Shown piece after piece: positions 13,766-26,892 of a DNA stretch of 64,000 bases (its first letter is position 1; every line of letters starts with the position of its first letter). A model generated the notes under the pieces. It saw only the letters and a list, made by a program, of their open reading frames with translations, made no database searches and was not told the DNA's origin. A program made the translations under genes and the position numbers. Source of the DNA: Scylla paramamosain (Eukaryota > Arthropoda > Malacostraca > Decapoda > Portunidae); contig NC_087151.1 of NCBI RefSeq assembly GCF_035594125.1, forward strand, positions 34,065,193-34,129,192, read 5' to 3'.

Positions 13766-14132
13766 TAACATTCCATTATTTCGGGTTCATAAAAAATCCC
13801 GGATAAAAAGAAAAAAAGCTGACTAAAGCTGAAATTCAACCAACTGAATCCACGTCAAGGTTTTAAAAGTGGAAGCTACACGAAGAACTTGCCATGTTAC
13901 GATTCAATCTCTTGATTTCTTTATGCATTTGATCAATTATTTAGTGATATATCGTGTCATACGGAGAGCTCATTGCTATATCGATTGTTCCTTCCCTGTA
14001 CAGCAGAGATCCAGACGAAGGGCAACACCGAGCACAGGGCAGAAGCGGCCAGACTTAAAGGTTCTTGCTGATTGTATTTGCTTGTCGCTTAGTATATCTA
14101 GCGAAGGAGTGATATGCGTCTTCTCACATTCA

Positions 14133-14134
<2 letters not shown>

Positions 14135-14206
<72 letters not shown>
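14135..14206 (+). repeat. (CT)n microsatellite
   Basis: A pure CT tract of about 72 bp. Confidence 0.95.
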
Positions 14207-14208
<2 letters not shown>

Positions 14209-14323
14209 AAAAATACATATCTATTAGTGAATTGGTCCTCAGAGAAAAAAAACATAACCGCTTTTAGATCAAATTTCTCTGAGATAAACTTTCAGCTACC
14301 GGTGAATTTGTAGCAGGCTTAAT

Positions 14324-14465
<142 letters not shown>

Positions 14466-14577
14466 GGGATTGCACCCCTATACCACCGTCCCTCCTGATG
14501 AAAGGGTGTTTTAAGGGTTTGCGAGGGTGAGTGAGGGTGATGATAGGACCTTTTGTAGTCGCTGCTGGTGATGGAGG

Positions 14578-14640
14578 TAGCAGTGGTGGTGGTGGTACTG
14601 GTGGTGGTGGTGGTGGTACTGGTGGTGGTGGTGGTGGTGA
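14578..14640 (+). repeat. (GGT)n imperfect repeat
   Basis: GGT units with three ACT interruptions. Confidence 0.85.
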
Positions 14641-14774
14641 AGGAGGAGTCTCCTGCTCCACGATCAATGTTCACTCACAAACCAGTGTTACCCCCAGCGC
14701 CCTCACAACACAACAACTTCAGCACTCCTCATGCAAGCACAGCCAACACACGACGTACTGTGACATGCTCATAA

Positions 14775-14779
14775 GCGCG

Positions 14780-14850
<71 letters not shown>
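14775..14850 (+). repeat. Compound (GC)n-(AC)n microsatellite
   Basis: Six or so GC units run directly into about 30 AC units, giving about 75 bp of strictly alternating purine and pyrimidine. Confidence 0.95.
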
Positions 14851-14852
<2 letters not shown>

Positions 14853-15648
14853 GGAACGCGTCAGGTGAAAACAATGGAAATACATCAACTCGGAATAACA
14901 ATGAGCGACAAGTGTCCGGCGACAGCCTTGCAGAGCCACCGAGTAAGACATGACAGAGGAAGAGGCCGCAAGGTCCCGACGCCGACGATAACGGAAGGTA
15001 ACCTGACACACTCCAAACAGGAAGGTGGGGAAGGATAGTGGAGGAGAGAAGGGAGACAGAAGAGAGAGGGAAATGAAAAGGAATAGTAAATAACATTACA
15101 AGAAATAAAGAAAAACTAAACTAGAACTAGCGAACCATCAAGAGGTGAGTGACGTGCAAAGGTAGCCACGTTATTTCAACATTTAGCCGCGATATTCACT
15201 GAGAGTTGGTTTATCAGCGGCGGCTTGGTGCACCAAGAGCGAGTGCCGCATAAAGCTGCACGCGTGCGAGCAGATGGCTGGGCGCTAACATGACCGGATG
15301 CGACATGCCGCCGTTGCCTTCGCCAAGGAACTTCAACAATTAAAAAAGAACTTCCGACAGTGACTCACCAGGGACACACACGGGCTCCCACCATGCCTCG
15401 AGCTGGTGAGAAGTGCATGATGGCTTGCACAGACCAAGTGAAGCGTCCATGGCTTGCTCAGTTTCGTGCTCCCACTGACTACGTGCGTCTCTCAGCATAG
15501 CATCCACATTTCCTGGTTGACAAGGCTGCACCAACGTGTGTTTAAGAGGTCACCAGGTTGGACCTCGTGACCAGCGACGTGATTACCTTCGTTAGTTAGA
15601 CACGGGGATGGGCCTCGACTTTCTCAAAATAACATCCTAAACCATTAG

Positions 15649-15650
<2 letters not shown>

Positions 15651-15708
<58 letters not shown>
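15651..15708 (+). repeat. (CT)n microsatellite
   Basis: A pure CT tract of about 57 bp. Confidence 0.95.
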
Positions 15709-15710
<2 letters not shown>

Positions 15711-15848
15711 CTCGCTCGTTATCATTCAGTATCCTGTTTGTGACTCCTCTCTGCATCATTTTCCGGTTCTCCCAGAATCGTGAGAGTCCCCAAGATTCTT
15801 GCACACTCATACACATCATTCCGATGGTTTGTTCCACTGCTTATCTTC

Positions 15849-15855
<7 letters not shown>

Positions 15856-15939
<84 letters not shown>
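15856..15939 (+). repeat. (CA)n microsatellite
   Basis: A pure CA tract of about 84 bp. Confidence 0.95.
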
Positions 15940-15942
<3 letters not shown>

Positions 15943-16184
15943 TCACAACGTACACACAGGAAGATAGAATTCCTATCCTTCCGCTCCTGCAAGAAAGCAA
16001 GATCACATCTCGGCTTACTACATCCAGTACCTAATCACTGATACGTGAACACAGACTATTGCGTTAAAGAAGACATACCTATTTGTCCCCCGCCCGGCAG
16101 GGTTGGCATAAAAAAAAAAAAAGCCTGTTTTTTTAATTTTATTTTACATATGAAAATTTATTTTATATCATATTGATAAATAAG

Positions 16185-16289
<105 letters not shown>

Positions 16290-16493
16290 CGGCTCCCTAC
16301 TTGATGAAGCAGCTTTCCTACATTTCCTATATTTTTTAACAAAAGCGACACCTGTCATCTTTTTTTCCATGGCAGCTATCATCGGCTAGAGCTGCCTTTG
16401 ACGTGAATCTTGGGCCTGCCTTCTTCCTCTCTCCCTCCACATCCCCATTCCCGTCCCTTTCCCCATCCACCATGCTCCTCATGCCTCCTTCAT

Positions 16494-16754
<261 letters not shown>

Positions 16755-17244
16755 AAACAGAGGAGATAGGGATGGTGCATGAGAAATGTAGGAACAAGGA
16801 GGGAGTAGGGATGAAAGGCGGGACATAGAGTGAGGTCGAGAAAGGTGTGGCTTAAATGACATGTCACGAGTTCTGGCCTATGATACTTACCTATTAAAAT
16901 CCCTTGAGTTGACATGTGGCTTTAGCTAAAAATAAGGATAGCAAGGCTGCATCACCAAGAAGGGAGCCATCTGTACATATACATAGAAAATGTAAAAGTA
17001 GTCAAGCCTGACCTCTTCATTTCCTGTACAGTACAAGTTAACACAAGCTTTGTTCAACCGGACCAACTTGTATCAATATGACCTACACAAGTGTCTGTCC
17101 TTCAGATAACACCTCAAACCTTTTGTTTCACTTTAGACTACTTTTTAATTGTTTATTTAAACTGATTTACATATAAATACGAGGAATAAGAACAAAATTA
17201 ATAAAAAAACAATAAAAAATAAAGCAATAAACCCCATCCAAAAA

Positions 17245-17345
17245 ACCCTGTGGGTTGGGTTAAAAAAAAAAAAATTCCAACCCTGCCACCCAGCCCAGGA
17301 TCTGAGCCCGAGCCGAACACGTTAACTACTACGCCATCGCGTCGC
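17245..17345 (-). mobile_element. tRNA-like SINE remnant
   Basis: Read on the minus strand there is an A-box-like TAGTAGTTAACGTG (17319-17330 region), followed by a B-box-like GGGCTCAGATCC, then a short linker and a poly-pyrimidine/A-rich run. That is the head structure of a tRNA-derived SINE. The B box is imperfect, so the call is tentative. Confidence 0.4.
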
Positions 17346-18352
17346 TAATGATATACTGTATACATACAAGTACTACATAACTATGTACTACATAACTATA
17401 TAAAAGTTGAAGTCCACGAAGCTGGAGGTGTGATGTGCTGCAAGGCTTCTCCCTGTTCTCGGGAGACCTAAGTCGTCCACAACAGAATAATTTTAATTTC
17501 TTTACATCTTGCAATCACCTACACGCCGAGCTTTGCCTGAGTGCAGATGCAGGTGACCAGTGTCTGATGGAGTGTGACGAGTGCAAAGTTCGCACCCCTT
17601 TCACAAATGAACAGACGGCAAAAGGTGATAAGTGAGTAACGAAAAAGAAAAGCTTGAAAAGAATAAGCATATAAAAATCTTAGCAAACTTTGACAAATAT
17701 TCTTCAAACAAAATACCACCAAATTACGTCAAGAGTGCGCCATCTCACTGCATTCTCTTGTGTACAATACGCTTCGCCAAACTGACACCATTTCTTCATT
17801 AAAATAATAAAAAAAAGAGAGAGGTAAGAGGAGACGAACAGGACGGAGGGAAGAAGCAAGATATGAAAGAAGTGAAAATGTGAGCATGAATAATGGTACA
17901 GGACGATGGGTTGAGAGGTGGTTGGGTTCACCATGCAGGTTGACTTCCGCCTGATGCAAGGATCCCACTCTACCGTGAGGTAAATGTGTCTGGCAGATAA
18001 CTGAGGGCGCACCAATGATGAGGAGAGGACCAGGGAGGGAGAGCAGCACAGGGACGACCCAGACACAGGAAGGCGGACGGGCTGGTAGAGAACACGGGGC
18101 AGGGCGGGACTTAAGGGCAGGTAGGGGAACCGTAGCGGGACAGGGAAGGTGACCAGTGGTAAATATTGACGGGGTTGTGGGCAAGTGGGGAAGATGAGGC
18201 GAGAAGGAGGAGATGGAGCGCTGGACTGGTTGAGGGAGACGAAGCAGAGGAGGTAGTGGGCTGGGGGTGCGTGGGGAGGGTGGGGCAGACGGGGAGGGTG
18301 GCGGGGTCATTCACTTACTGTCGTCGTGGTGGAGCGAGGGTTCAGCTGGGTG

Positions 18353-18394
<42 letters not shown>
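18353..18394 (+). repeat. (CA)n microsatellite
   Basis: A pure CA tract of about 42 bp. Confidence 0.9.
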
Positions 18395-18397
<3 letters not shown>

Positions 18398-18605
18398 ACA
18401 GTCCTTGCTCACATGCTGCATAAAAATTAAGGAAACACGATGGACTGAAGCCAGGACAGGGAGACAGGGGGAGGGATGTGGATGGGGGAAGGGGGCGGTG
18501 GAAAGGGCCAGAGGGATGGACTGACAGACTGACAGAGGGAGTAACAATCACTCCCAACCAACTCGGGACTGCGAGACTTGCAAGGAGACGCTTATATCAA
18601 CTAAA

Positions 18606-18606
<1 letters not shown>

Positions 18607-18638
<32 letters not shown>
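18607..18638 (+). repeat. (GT)n microsatellite
   Basis: A pure GT tract of about 31 bp. Confidence 0.9.
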
Positions 18639-18639
<1 letters not shown>

Positions 18640-19670
18640 GAGAGGAACGCTAACACAGCAACCATGACTTGTGGTAGGTAGTACTTGCCATCCGTGTTAT
18701 CAGTGACGTCCTTACTTCCCCATCGCCGCCACCACTCTTCCCCCCGCACCCCCTAAAACGTCTCCCAAACCACAGCCCGTCTCATCATTGGCGGTGCGGT
18801 GGTCCCTCTCCTTCAGCCTCGCCTACTCGCTGCGTCTCCTCCTTCATATGCTGTCTTTCGCGGTAGATAGCGTATGAAAACACGCTGGCAGCTGTTAGTT
18901 TCTGGAGTGTGGAAAGCCGAAGATGGTTATGTGTGGGTGATGCGACGCAGTTGTAATGATATAACACGGAAGTCAGTAGGATATGAAGCACTGTGGGAAG
19001 GCAGTGGGTAGGATGATGGGAAAGTAATGATCTGGTGAGGTGAAATGGGAAGGTGAAGAAAGATGTGGTTGGCAAGGTGGCAGTGTTGGTCGAGGGATGG
19101 GGTGAAGCGTAGCCTAGGTTGGGTTAAGAGACGAAACGGGATAGGATAAGATGGAGTGGTGAGGAAGAGCGGTAGGTGGCGTAGCGGTGAGGTGGGGGTG
19201 GCGAGGGTGCTTGCAGTTGGTGGAAGGAGGCATGGTGGTGGTTAAAGGTGGTTTGGGCGGGTTGTTGTTGTTGTTACTGTTATTGTTACTGTTGATGCTG
19301 CTGGCTCATACCACTCCCTTCTTTGCCTCGCTTCTTGCTTGTTAATAATCTCTGTGCTTCTCTCGTCTCGTTCTTGCTCCTCCTCCTCCTGCCTCCAGTT
19401 CTTGATGGTAGTGTCTCTTGTGCCCTCTCATGACCTCACTGTCTTGTATCACCCAGCCGTTGTTCGCTCGTCTTTGTCGTGGGCATTTCTTCATTGCACT
19501 CTGCCTGGGGCTACAGCTCGCCTCCCTTCTCCCTCCCCGCCCTCGCGCCATTATGTCATCTTGATCCCCACAGGTATTGCCAACTTAGCCTTCTGTATGT
19601 TTGTTATTCTAACAGCCACGTATTTGTTCCTGGGATGCCATAATCGTCACTGCCACAGCGGTCAACATTT

Positions 19671-19673
<3 letters not shown>

Positions 19674-19744
<71 letters not shown>
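19674..19744 (+). repeat. (TC)n microsatellite
   Basis: A pure TC tract of about 70 bp. Confidence 0.95.
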
Positions 19745-19747
<3 letters not shown>

Positions 19748-20207
19748 CAAATTACAAGTACCGCGTATCCCAGGCGTAAACGGTATTACTTAATTTATTG
19801 TTAAGTGTTAATTTCACTGCAGTCATCTTTCCGCTTCTATTGTCGGTTTTGTGTTGGATCTTTTTATTGACTTAGGTTTCAATGACGTCTTCTTCGTTAC
19901 TTTGTCCTCGTGCTACACACAACAGAGTGGATTAGGGTGGAATAACGAAAGAGAGGGAGGACGGGAAAGTGAGAGTAGGAGTGAGGGAAGCAGGTAAGTT
20001 GCCGGGACACGACCGAATTTGGGCCAAACGGTGAATTTTGGAGGTTACGGTAAACAAACAGCATTCAGGGCAAGATGAGTGGTATGGTTTGGATAGTTTA
20101 AGTTCGGACAGAATCCATGAGGGGGGTGGAGAATACTGAGAGGAGGAAATAAAGAAAGGCTCTGTTGAAGAGATGGGAGCCGTGAACAACAACAACGTCC
20201 AACTTAC

Positions 20208-20941
20208 CTGTCAGAGGAGTCGGCCGAGTCGTATCTCGTGGCCCGTCTCTTGCCAGTCTTGTCGTCTCCTTCCCCATCTTCCTCCTCCCCATCCATATCC
20301 TCGGCTTCTTCCTCTTCCTCGTCTCCTACACCTCCTTCCTTAAGCACATGGTTGGAAATACCAGACACGATACAAGGCATTTCGGTACTTGGTAACATAC
20401 TGGCATTCATAATTTTATCAGCACAATGCACCTTGGAACCGTGAGTTTCAGCAGAAACTCTTGGAGGTATGCTGTTAGGGGACACAGGAAGAAGCTTTGA
20501 ATTGGGAGAGGATGTCGTGGTGAGAATGGTGACAATGGGGGCCGGTGATGGTGTGGTGGCCTTAGGAGGGGCGGTGGGGTGATGCGGGAGAGGCACGGAC
20601 GTGGAGTGTTCTGCCGGGTGCGGCCCACTGAGCACAGGCTTGAGTGGCGCTGTTGGCTGCACGGCTGCAGGTGCTGCACTAAGGCGAGGGGCGGATAGGC
20701 TACTGGTGCAGCATGTTGTTTCGGCTTTTGCTATTGAACCCCCGGCAGGCTGAGGAAGCCCCCGCCCAGATCGCACAGCTCTAATGTTGCCCTCTGAACC
20801 TACATAACCCCCACTGCACTTGTTCCGCACAGCAGAGGCGGTGGCATGCTGGAGGCGTGCAGCAGACCGCAGAGGAGGCCGTAATGACCGCGACGAAACA
20901 CCAGAGAGAGTCGGAGGCGCGTCCTCCTCCGCTCCCGCCAT
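20208..20941 (-). CDS. First coding exon of an unrecognised gene (acidic, Ala/Pro/Ser-rich N-terminus)
   Basis: A 734-nt open frame reads leftward from an ATG at 20941 in a good Kozak context (G at -3, G at +4). It ends exactly at a consensus donor, CTGACAG|GTAAGTT (intron from 20207), after 244 codons plus two bases. The peptide begins MAGAEEDAPPTLSG. It is rich in Ala, Pro, Ser and Thr for about 190 residues. It then has a glutamate/aspartate block (about residues 203-225) followed by a basic KTGKRR and a DSADSSDR ending that looks like a phosphorylation-type acidic serine motif. I see no folded domain, signal peptide or membrane segment, so it is probably the disordered N-terminus of a larger nuclear or regulatory protein. 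The next exon should lie to the left of 20.2 kb, but I could not identify it. The frame continues open upstream without an ATG. Confidence 0.6.
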
Positions 20942-22612
20942 GACGAGCACTGAGCAGTGAGCGCAGCACTGAGCAGCAGCTTTGACTTGTCCCGTCGTCC
21001 AGGCTCTGGCCTCCCGCTCCCCACACCACACGCAAACGCATCAACACTTCTCCTTTCACGTACACGCCTCCACCTCCACTACACTTCCACCCACATGCAC
21101 ACCGTACGAGTTCATGATGACGCTCAGTCTCACCTCCCAGGCTGCAGTGGGGGCAACACCAAGTGGGGTCAGTTGGGTCGCGACGCGACCGCAATGTTAA
21201 AGGCTGGCTAACCTTGGCCGCGCCAGGAGAGCAAGGTGGAGGTCAGCTTGCTGCAGGCTGGTAATACGGTCACCTCATCCTTCGACCGTCTGGCATCATC
21301 CCTACATTCTCTTACCTCAAGTCGGTCTTTAATACAACCGGGAAGGACTAGCGAATGTCTTTGTATATTTACAGAGGTTATCGACCTGGCGGCCGTCGGC
21401 ACCTCCTTTCCTTGCTCTCCCCCCTTCTCACCCCACCCCATCCCACCCGCTGTTGCGGCTGCACTCCTTCGCATCCTAAAGGATCGCCAGATTCTTTCAC
21501 GACATGACAACGCGTGGAGATTTAAACATAACAACTAGGGTTCCTGCCAGTGTGGTGAAGGTGACGAGAGTCACAGTAGCAAAGTCCATACTATTTTTTT
21601 TTGTGAATGAACAAGACAAAAGTAAAGCAAGGTCTTGAGATGCTTCCCTCCCCAGCCGTTGGTGGCTCTGACCAAGAATGGAGATTTTGTTATGATCATA
21701 TTTCATGACAGTGAAAATTTTCATTGGTAATAACTGAGCAGTGAATTTCCGCTAGATATCAAATAACTCAATAAATAAGTGAATTGATAATATAAATTTT
21801 ACCTATAATGACAGCAGTGTCTTCAGATTAGGGGAAGAAAAATTAATGTGTGAAGCAAGGAGAAAACCCAAAGGACTCAGACTTGACTGAAAAAAAGAAA
21901 GAAATGCGGGACGAATGACTGCGCTAAATGCTCGTATGTAGCTACCTACGGCTCACTGCGTTGTTGCGCTTCCATAAGACAACAGCTATACCAGCGCTTA
22001 GCTAGGCAACGCCTTAAACTTCATAATGGTATGTTTGATGGGCAGAAAAGTGCGAAATCAAGATTAGCAATTACTCTATGCTTCATTTTGAAGACAAGAT
22101 GTAAAGCCAGACAAATATTATAACTACCTCACACTTTTTATTAGTAAAAATTGAGACATTTTCCATAACACTTTCTAATGATATTACAAAACGCTAATGC
22201 AAAACTGTTCGTTTTAATGTTACATACCGTCAAGTCACGGAAATTAGGAAAACCTTTTAATGCATATCTTTGCACATGCACTGATGCAACGTAAAATGCA
22301 TAGTAACAGAACATGAAAAATTGATCCTGCTCATACGGAACATGCGGCACAGCCAGTAACAGACAGCCCCAGAAATGATCATGCAACAGCGCGCTGTGAC
22401 CTCTTAAGGTTTTTGATGATTTTTTTTTTTTTTTTAAATATTTGTATGGTGTCCAAATTTTTAAGACCTTGTGATTTTTCCACATCGGTTCTTTACCATT
22501 CCAAGTTGAATAGTGTTAGCTTTATCATTAAATACAAATACACTGTTGTGAAAACGTAAGACAGACCGGTAGACACAAAGACCGAAAGTTTTTATAGTAT
22601 TGTAGATTATAT

Positions 22613-22614
<2 letters not shown>

Positions 22615-22668
<54 letters not shown>
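22615..22668 (+). repeat. (CA)n microsatellite
   Basis: A pure CA tract of about 53 bp. Confidence 0.95.
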
Positions 22669-22670
<2 letters not shown>

Positions 22671-23187
22671 TAGAGGAGGACAGCCAAGGCCAGAAAAACA
22701 GAGTGAAAATAATGAACGTTAAATTAATTGCGGCTCCCACATTGACAACTGGAGAGTTTCCAAAACGCTGGCCAGTTCATTTTCTGAGATGTCTTGATAT
22801 TTCCCTCATGCAATAGTTGTAATTATAAGAAGGAGAAAAAGAGAAACAAGTAAAGTGTTTTAGAGTTTGCCACTGAAATGCATGAAAGAGTGAAAATTGC
22901 GGTTAACTCTTGCATTAGTAAATTGGACAGAATATAGGTGGTAGACAGAACAGCAACGGCGCAGGAGGGGAGGGAGACGTGCAGCTAACAAGTTCAGAGG
23001 AGCAGTAATCATGGAAATAACGAGAGCCAATAACAAGATTCCCAACCAGGGGGCCGTGAATGAGAGACTAGTGACAGGAGAGATGATAAGGCGTTTTTTT
23101 TTCTCTCTCCACCTTATCTAGTAAGTCTTTGTGAGGGGAACCTCCCCATAAATATAAGCCGTAGTCCATTGAAGGACAGATAAGGTA

Positions 23188-23191
<4 letters not shown>

Positions 23192-23245
<54 letters not shown>
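23192..23245 (+). repeat. (GA)n microsatellite
   Basis: A pure GA tract of about 53 bp. Confidence 0.95.
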
Positions 23246-23246
<1 letters not shown>

Positions 23247-23494
23247 TTGACTACAGGAACATTTTATGCTGCTACGGAAGCCCAGCCATAAATATATTTA
23301 GATAAGCCTATTTTCCTTTTACGTATGTAGTTTCTTTTCTATCACATATCTCATATTAGGTAAAACTCTAATTACTATGAATATGTGTTCATATGTGGAA
23401 CTTATTTCCTTTGTCATTCCATGACCGATGTCATGCATCGGTAGCATCAATAACTCCGCGTCGAGTTGGTACTTCTACTGTATCTCCTCCAGTT

Positions 23495-23690
23495 TTAACT
23501 TACTCCACCAGAATTCACATCGAGAAGTATGGAAGAAAGTGTCCAACAACTTATCTCATTCACTATTAACTTACTCCACTACAATTCACTACGTGAAGTA
23601 TGGAAGAAAGTGTCGAACTTCTTTATCTCCATCGCTATTAACTTATTCCACTACAGTTCACTACGAGAAGTGTGGAAGAAAGTGTTTCCT
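23495..23690 (+). repeat. Three-copy minisatellite, about 72 bp unit
   Basis: Units start at about 23495, 23566 and 23638. Each contains ttaacttactccac, aattcac, gaagtatggaagaaagtgt. The third copy is truncated. The unit length is divisible by three, which keeps a 90-codon frame open, but that frame has no other support as coding. Confidence 0.85.
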
Positions 23691-23916
23691 CCGAAAGTGA
23701 GTTATGGTATAGGTGTGACGGCATGGAGTGAGTGAAAAACATAAAGCGAAAATAGAAGTTAAACGGAGAGAGTTCTATTGAATACAACAAAGTAAGCAGT
23801 AATGGAAGCTCTGAGTTAATTCAAAGGATGGAGTTCGTTTACGTAGGGAAAAGCACAGGCAATTCACGGTGTACACGATACATAGGGACTTGCACGGATC
23901 GTGTAAACAAAAATCG

Positions 23917-23920
<4 letters not shown>

Positions 23921-23955
<35 letters not shown>
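23921..23955 (+). repeat. (GA)n microsatellite
   Basis: A GA tract of about 35 bp. Confidence 0.9.
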
Positions 23956-23958
<3 letters not shown>

Positions 23959-24764
23959 AAGGGATTTAACCTGTTAAACTACACATTTTTTTTCCTTAAA
24001 TCTATTTATATGGTAAGTGAATAAAACCATTTCCTACAGTTTATCCTTGCTTATTAATCCTTACTTTAGATATAACAGCTAAAACATTAGAATTGCAGAA
24101 AAAAAAATGTATGTATACCACTGGATCGTGCAAATGCGAAAGCTATATGTAAATTCAATTAAATTTATTATGTTTTAAGCCGTGTTAAAGCGAATTCTTG
24201 TAAAAAAAAAAAAATGTGAACCGAGTCACCTGTACACATATGAAATCATACCTGAGACTCGAAGAAAGACGGGAACTGAATTAGGGATACAAGATCAGTA
24301 GTATGAATAAGGTAGACAAGAGCAGCATGATGGTCCATTGTGCACCGATATTTTGAGGAGAAACTTTGTGTATGGATGGAAAATTATGAACAGAACCAGC
24401 TGTGAGTTGGAATGGGATGCGATAGACCAAGAGAGATAAATAAAGCTGTGGAAGATGTGGAATTGTCTTAATAGAAGAATGGCGTGGAACGAAAGAAGAC
24501 TTTAAAAAAAAATCAATACAAATAAAAAAATAAATAATGGTTTAGGTGGTGTGTACATTACGAGAGGAACGCAATCTCACCTAGGTATTAGATATCCCCT
24601 GAGCGAAGGCACGACGTAAATGGAAAGTGGTGTGACCCACGTAGCAAAGATGTGTGACAGATGTGTGACAAGTTAAGAAGAAAAAGAAGAGGAGGAGGAT
24701 GAGGAGGAATGGGGATATAGGAAAGTTATCTCTCATTATTATTATCACTTGAAATATAATGACC

Positions 24765-25070
24765 AGGGCCGCTCCTTAAACGCAGAACACGCACTGTGCG
24801 TAGGGCTTCATCTTCCATGTGGGGCCATATTTAATATTTAATATTTATTTATTTATTTCAGGTTTTTTTTTTTTTTTTTACTCATACAGCCAGACTACTG
24901 TATCTATACTTACAGTACATTTATTACTACTGATAAAGGGTGTCAAATTAAATGGCATGTTGTTATACGGTCATTTTGTACCTATGATACATTTCGGATG
25001 GGGAGAGGTGGGGGGCGGCCTCCAAGTAAAAATTTTCGCTTAGAGCCCCAATTTGGTCAGGGGCGGCCCT
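24765..25070. mobile_element. hAT-like MITE with target-site duplication
   Basis: The 306-bp element starts AGGGCCGCTCC and ends GGGGCGGCCCT, so the ends are imperfect inverted repeats of the GGGCCGC type seen in hAT elements. It is flanked by a perfect direct repeat, tataatgacc (24755-24764 and 25071-25080), which includes the 8-bp duplication expected of hAT insertion. There is no coding capacity. Confidence 0.7.
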
Positions 25071-25361
25071 TATAATGACCAACATTCCGTGACTACACTG
25101 ACAGTTGTATAACTCTTTAACAGTTCAAAGCTATGTTAGTTTCACCTCCCTATTTAAAAAAAAAAAAAAATGTAACTTGCATTATCGAAGGTCAACTAAC
25201 CCATTCACATAATACACTGAAGCTTGCCATACTCGTACAGTCGCGATCATTAGTTTTGTACCCTTCTATACTCCTCAGTGTTTTGATCTTACCTTTACTT
25301 TGCGTCTTCTGATCAGCTAACAGTCTCCTTGCTAAACATGGCAACTAACAGGCAGCCCGCA

Positions 25362-25600
25362 TTCGGAAACGCTTTACTCTCTCACCACGACTATTTTCAA
25401 AAGCCACATAGATAATTAGCCTGGTTCTTAAGACGATTTCTCCTTCTAATAATGTAAGAATTTCGTTAATATGTCACTAGAACCGTAAAAGCATCCTTTA
25501 AAACTCTTGTAATTTAACAAGAGAGTTTTTAAAGTAATGAATGTATTTTAGAGTATGCTCTTCCACATTGCGGGCAAACTCTAAAATACGGTGAAATTTG
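25362..25600 (-). mobile_element. Dispersed repeat family X, copy 4 (MITE-like)
   Basis: This is related to the 8390-8598 copy in the same orientation: cggaaacgctttactctctcaccacgac, then agccacatagataattagcc, then a stretch with gtaagaatttcgttaat. Confidence 0.5.
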
Positions 25601-25759
25601 AATGCGGTATTGTGTTACATGACTTTTAACCGTAACTGTACTGCATAATTATTATACCCTTCTGAACTCCTTCCAGTGATTTATTTTTAGACTTCATTCG
25701 AATATTGTAGTTATGTCAGACTTCTCTTTTTATCTTAGCATGAAGGTAATTTCAATTTA

Positions 25760-26176
25760 CAGTAAAATCCCTCTTATCCGGCATCAACGGGACCGCCGAC
25801 ATGCCAGATATTTGAATATAAGTGAAATTATGTCCACAATCACCATCCTACACTCACGCATCTTACCATAACAAAGATCAGCTGATCTGATCAGCTGCTT
25901 AAGTGTTAGCACAACACGCTTCCTCTTTTCTACAACTTTAGGCATGGACAGTGCACATGTGGGACTGAATCACTGAGTAAACACAGTGCAGTGGGCCGCG
26001 GGTGGCGCGAAGCAGTACGCTCTGGTGGCGAGGAGACAAAGTATGCCTCGCGCGGGAATTTTAATCGATTTTATGAGTACACATTGATTTTTTATTGATT
26101 TTAAGGCTCGGGGAAAAATGTGCCGGATACTTGAAGCTGCCGGATACTCGAATGCCGGATGAGAGGGATTTTACTG
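25760..26176. mobile_element. Pogo/Tigger-like MITE with terminal inverted repeats and TA duplication
   Basis: The 417-bp element begins CAGTAAAATCCCTCTTATCC and its end, reverse-complemented, reads CAGTAAAATCCCTCTCATCC. The inverted repeat continues through GGCAT, so about 25 bp match with one mismatch. It is flanked by TA on both sides (25758-25759 and 26177-26178). Ends starting CAGT with a TA duplication are typical of pogo/Tigger elements of the Tc1-mariner superfamily. No transposase is present. Confidence 0.85.
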
Positions 26177-26301
26177 TATTACATCTTAACCATTACCTTA
26201 TAGTTTTATCTCTTAGGGAACTTTTCATTAGATGCTTTTGCTTCGCGCTTGAAAGGGTGAAACCAAATTATTGGACAAACTACCCACAGACTAATAAGCA
26301 T

Positions 26302-26361
26302 TTATTATTATTATTACTATTATTATTATTATTATTATTATCATTATTATTATTATTATCA
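26302..26361 (+). repeat. (TTA)n imperfect microsatellite
   Basis: TTA units with a few CTA/TCA interruptions. Confidence 0.9.
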
Positions 26362-26530
26362 TGGTATTCATTTACTTATTCATCAATTTCTTCTGCAGGC
26401 AGATGTTCTATTAGTTAAAACATAAGCCAGTCATATTCATAGTGCTTTAAGGTGGGGAAAGATGCAGCTAACCAAAAAGTTCGCTTTAATAACTGCTAAA
26501 CTGCCTACTAAAAGCTCATCTTCAGTATAA

Positions 26531-26632
<102 letters not shown>

Positions 26633-26754
26633 ATCTGGAACTTCGCATGCACAGAAAGTACTGTCTATTCTCCTTTTGCTTATATTCACCCCTTTGCTGA
26701 ATTTTGTAATTCCTATTAATTTCAACTTAGTCTTAGTATCATGAATTATTCTGT

Positions 26755-26768
26755 ATAATAATAGTAAC

Positions 26769-26833
<65 letters not shown>

Positions 26834-26850
26834 TAATAATAATAATAATA

Positions 26851-26892
<42 letters not shown>
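26755..26892 (+). repeat. (TAA)n microsatellite
   Basis: About 135 bp of TAA units with scattered single-base interruptions. Confidence 0.95.

Larger units (their letters stand above)
20942..24754. other. Upstream and intergenic DNA
   Basis: 20942-21480 is GC-rich and could contain the promoter and 5' untranslated region of the leftward exon at 20208-20941. From 21.5 kb the composition becomes AT-rich and no coding exon is seen. A CA tract, two GA tracts and a 72-bp minisatellite are listed separately. Confidence 0.45.

Noticed and set aside
17729..18310. 193-codon Pro/Ser/Leu-rich minus-strand frame
   Set aside because: It reflects a purine-rich plus strand. There is no domain, the composition is like simple repeat, and no paired splice sites support it.
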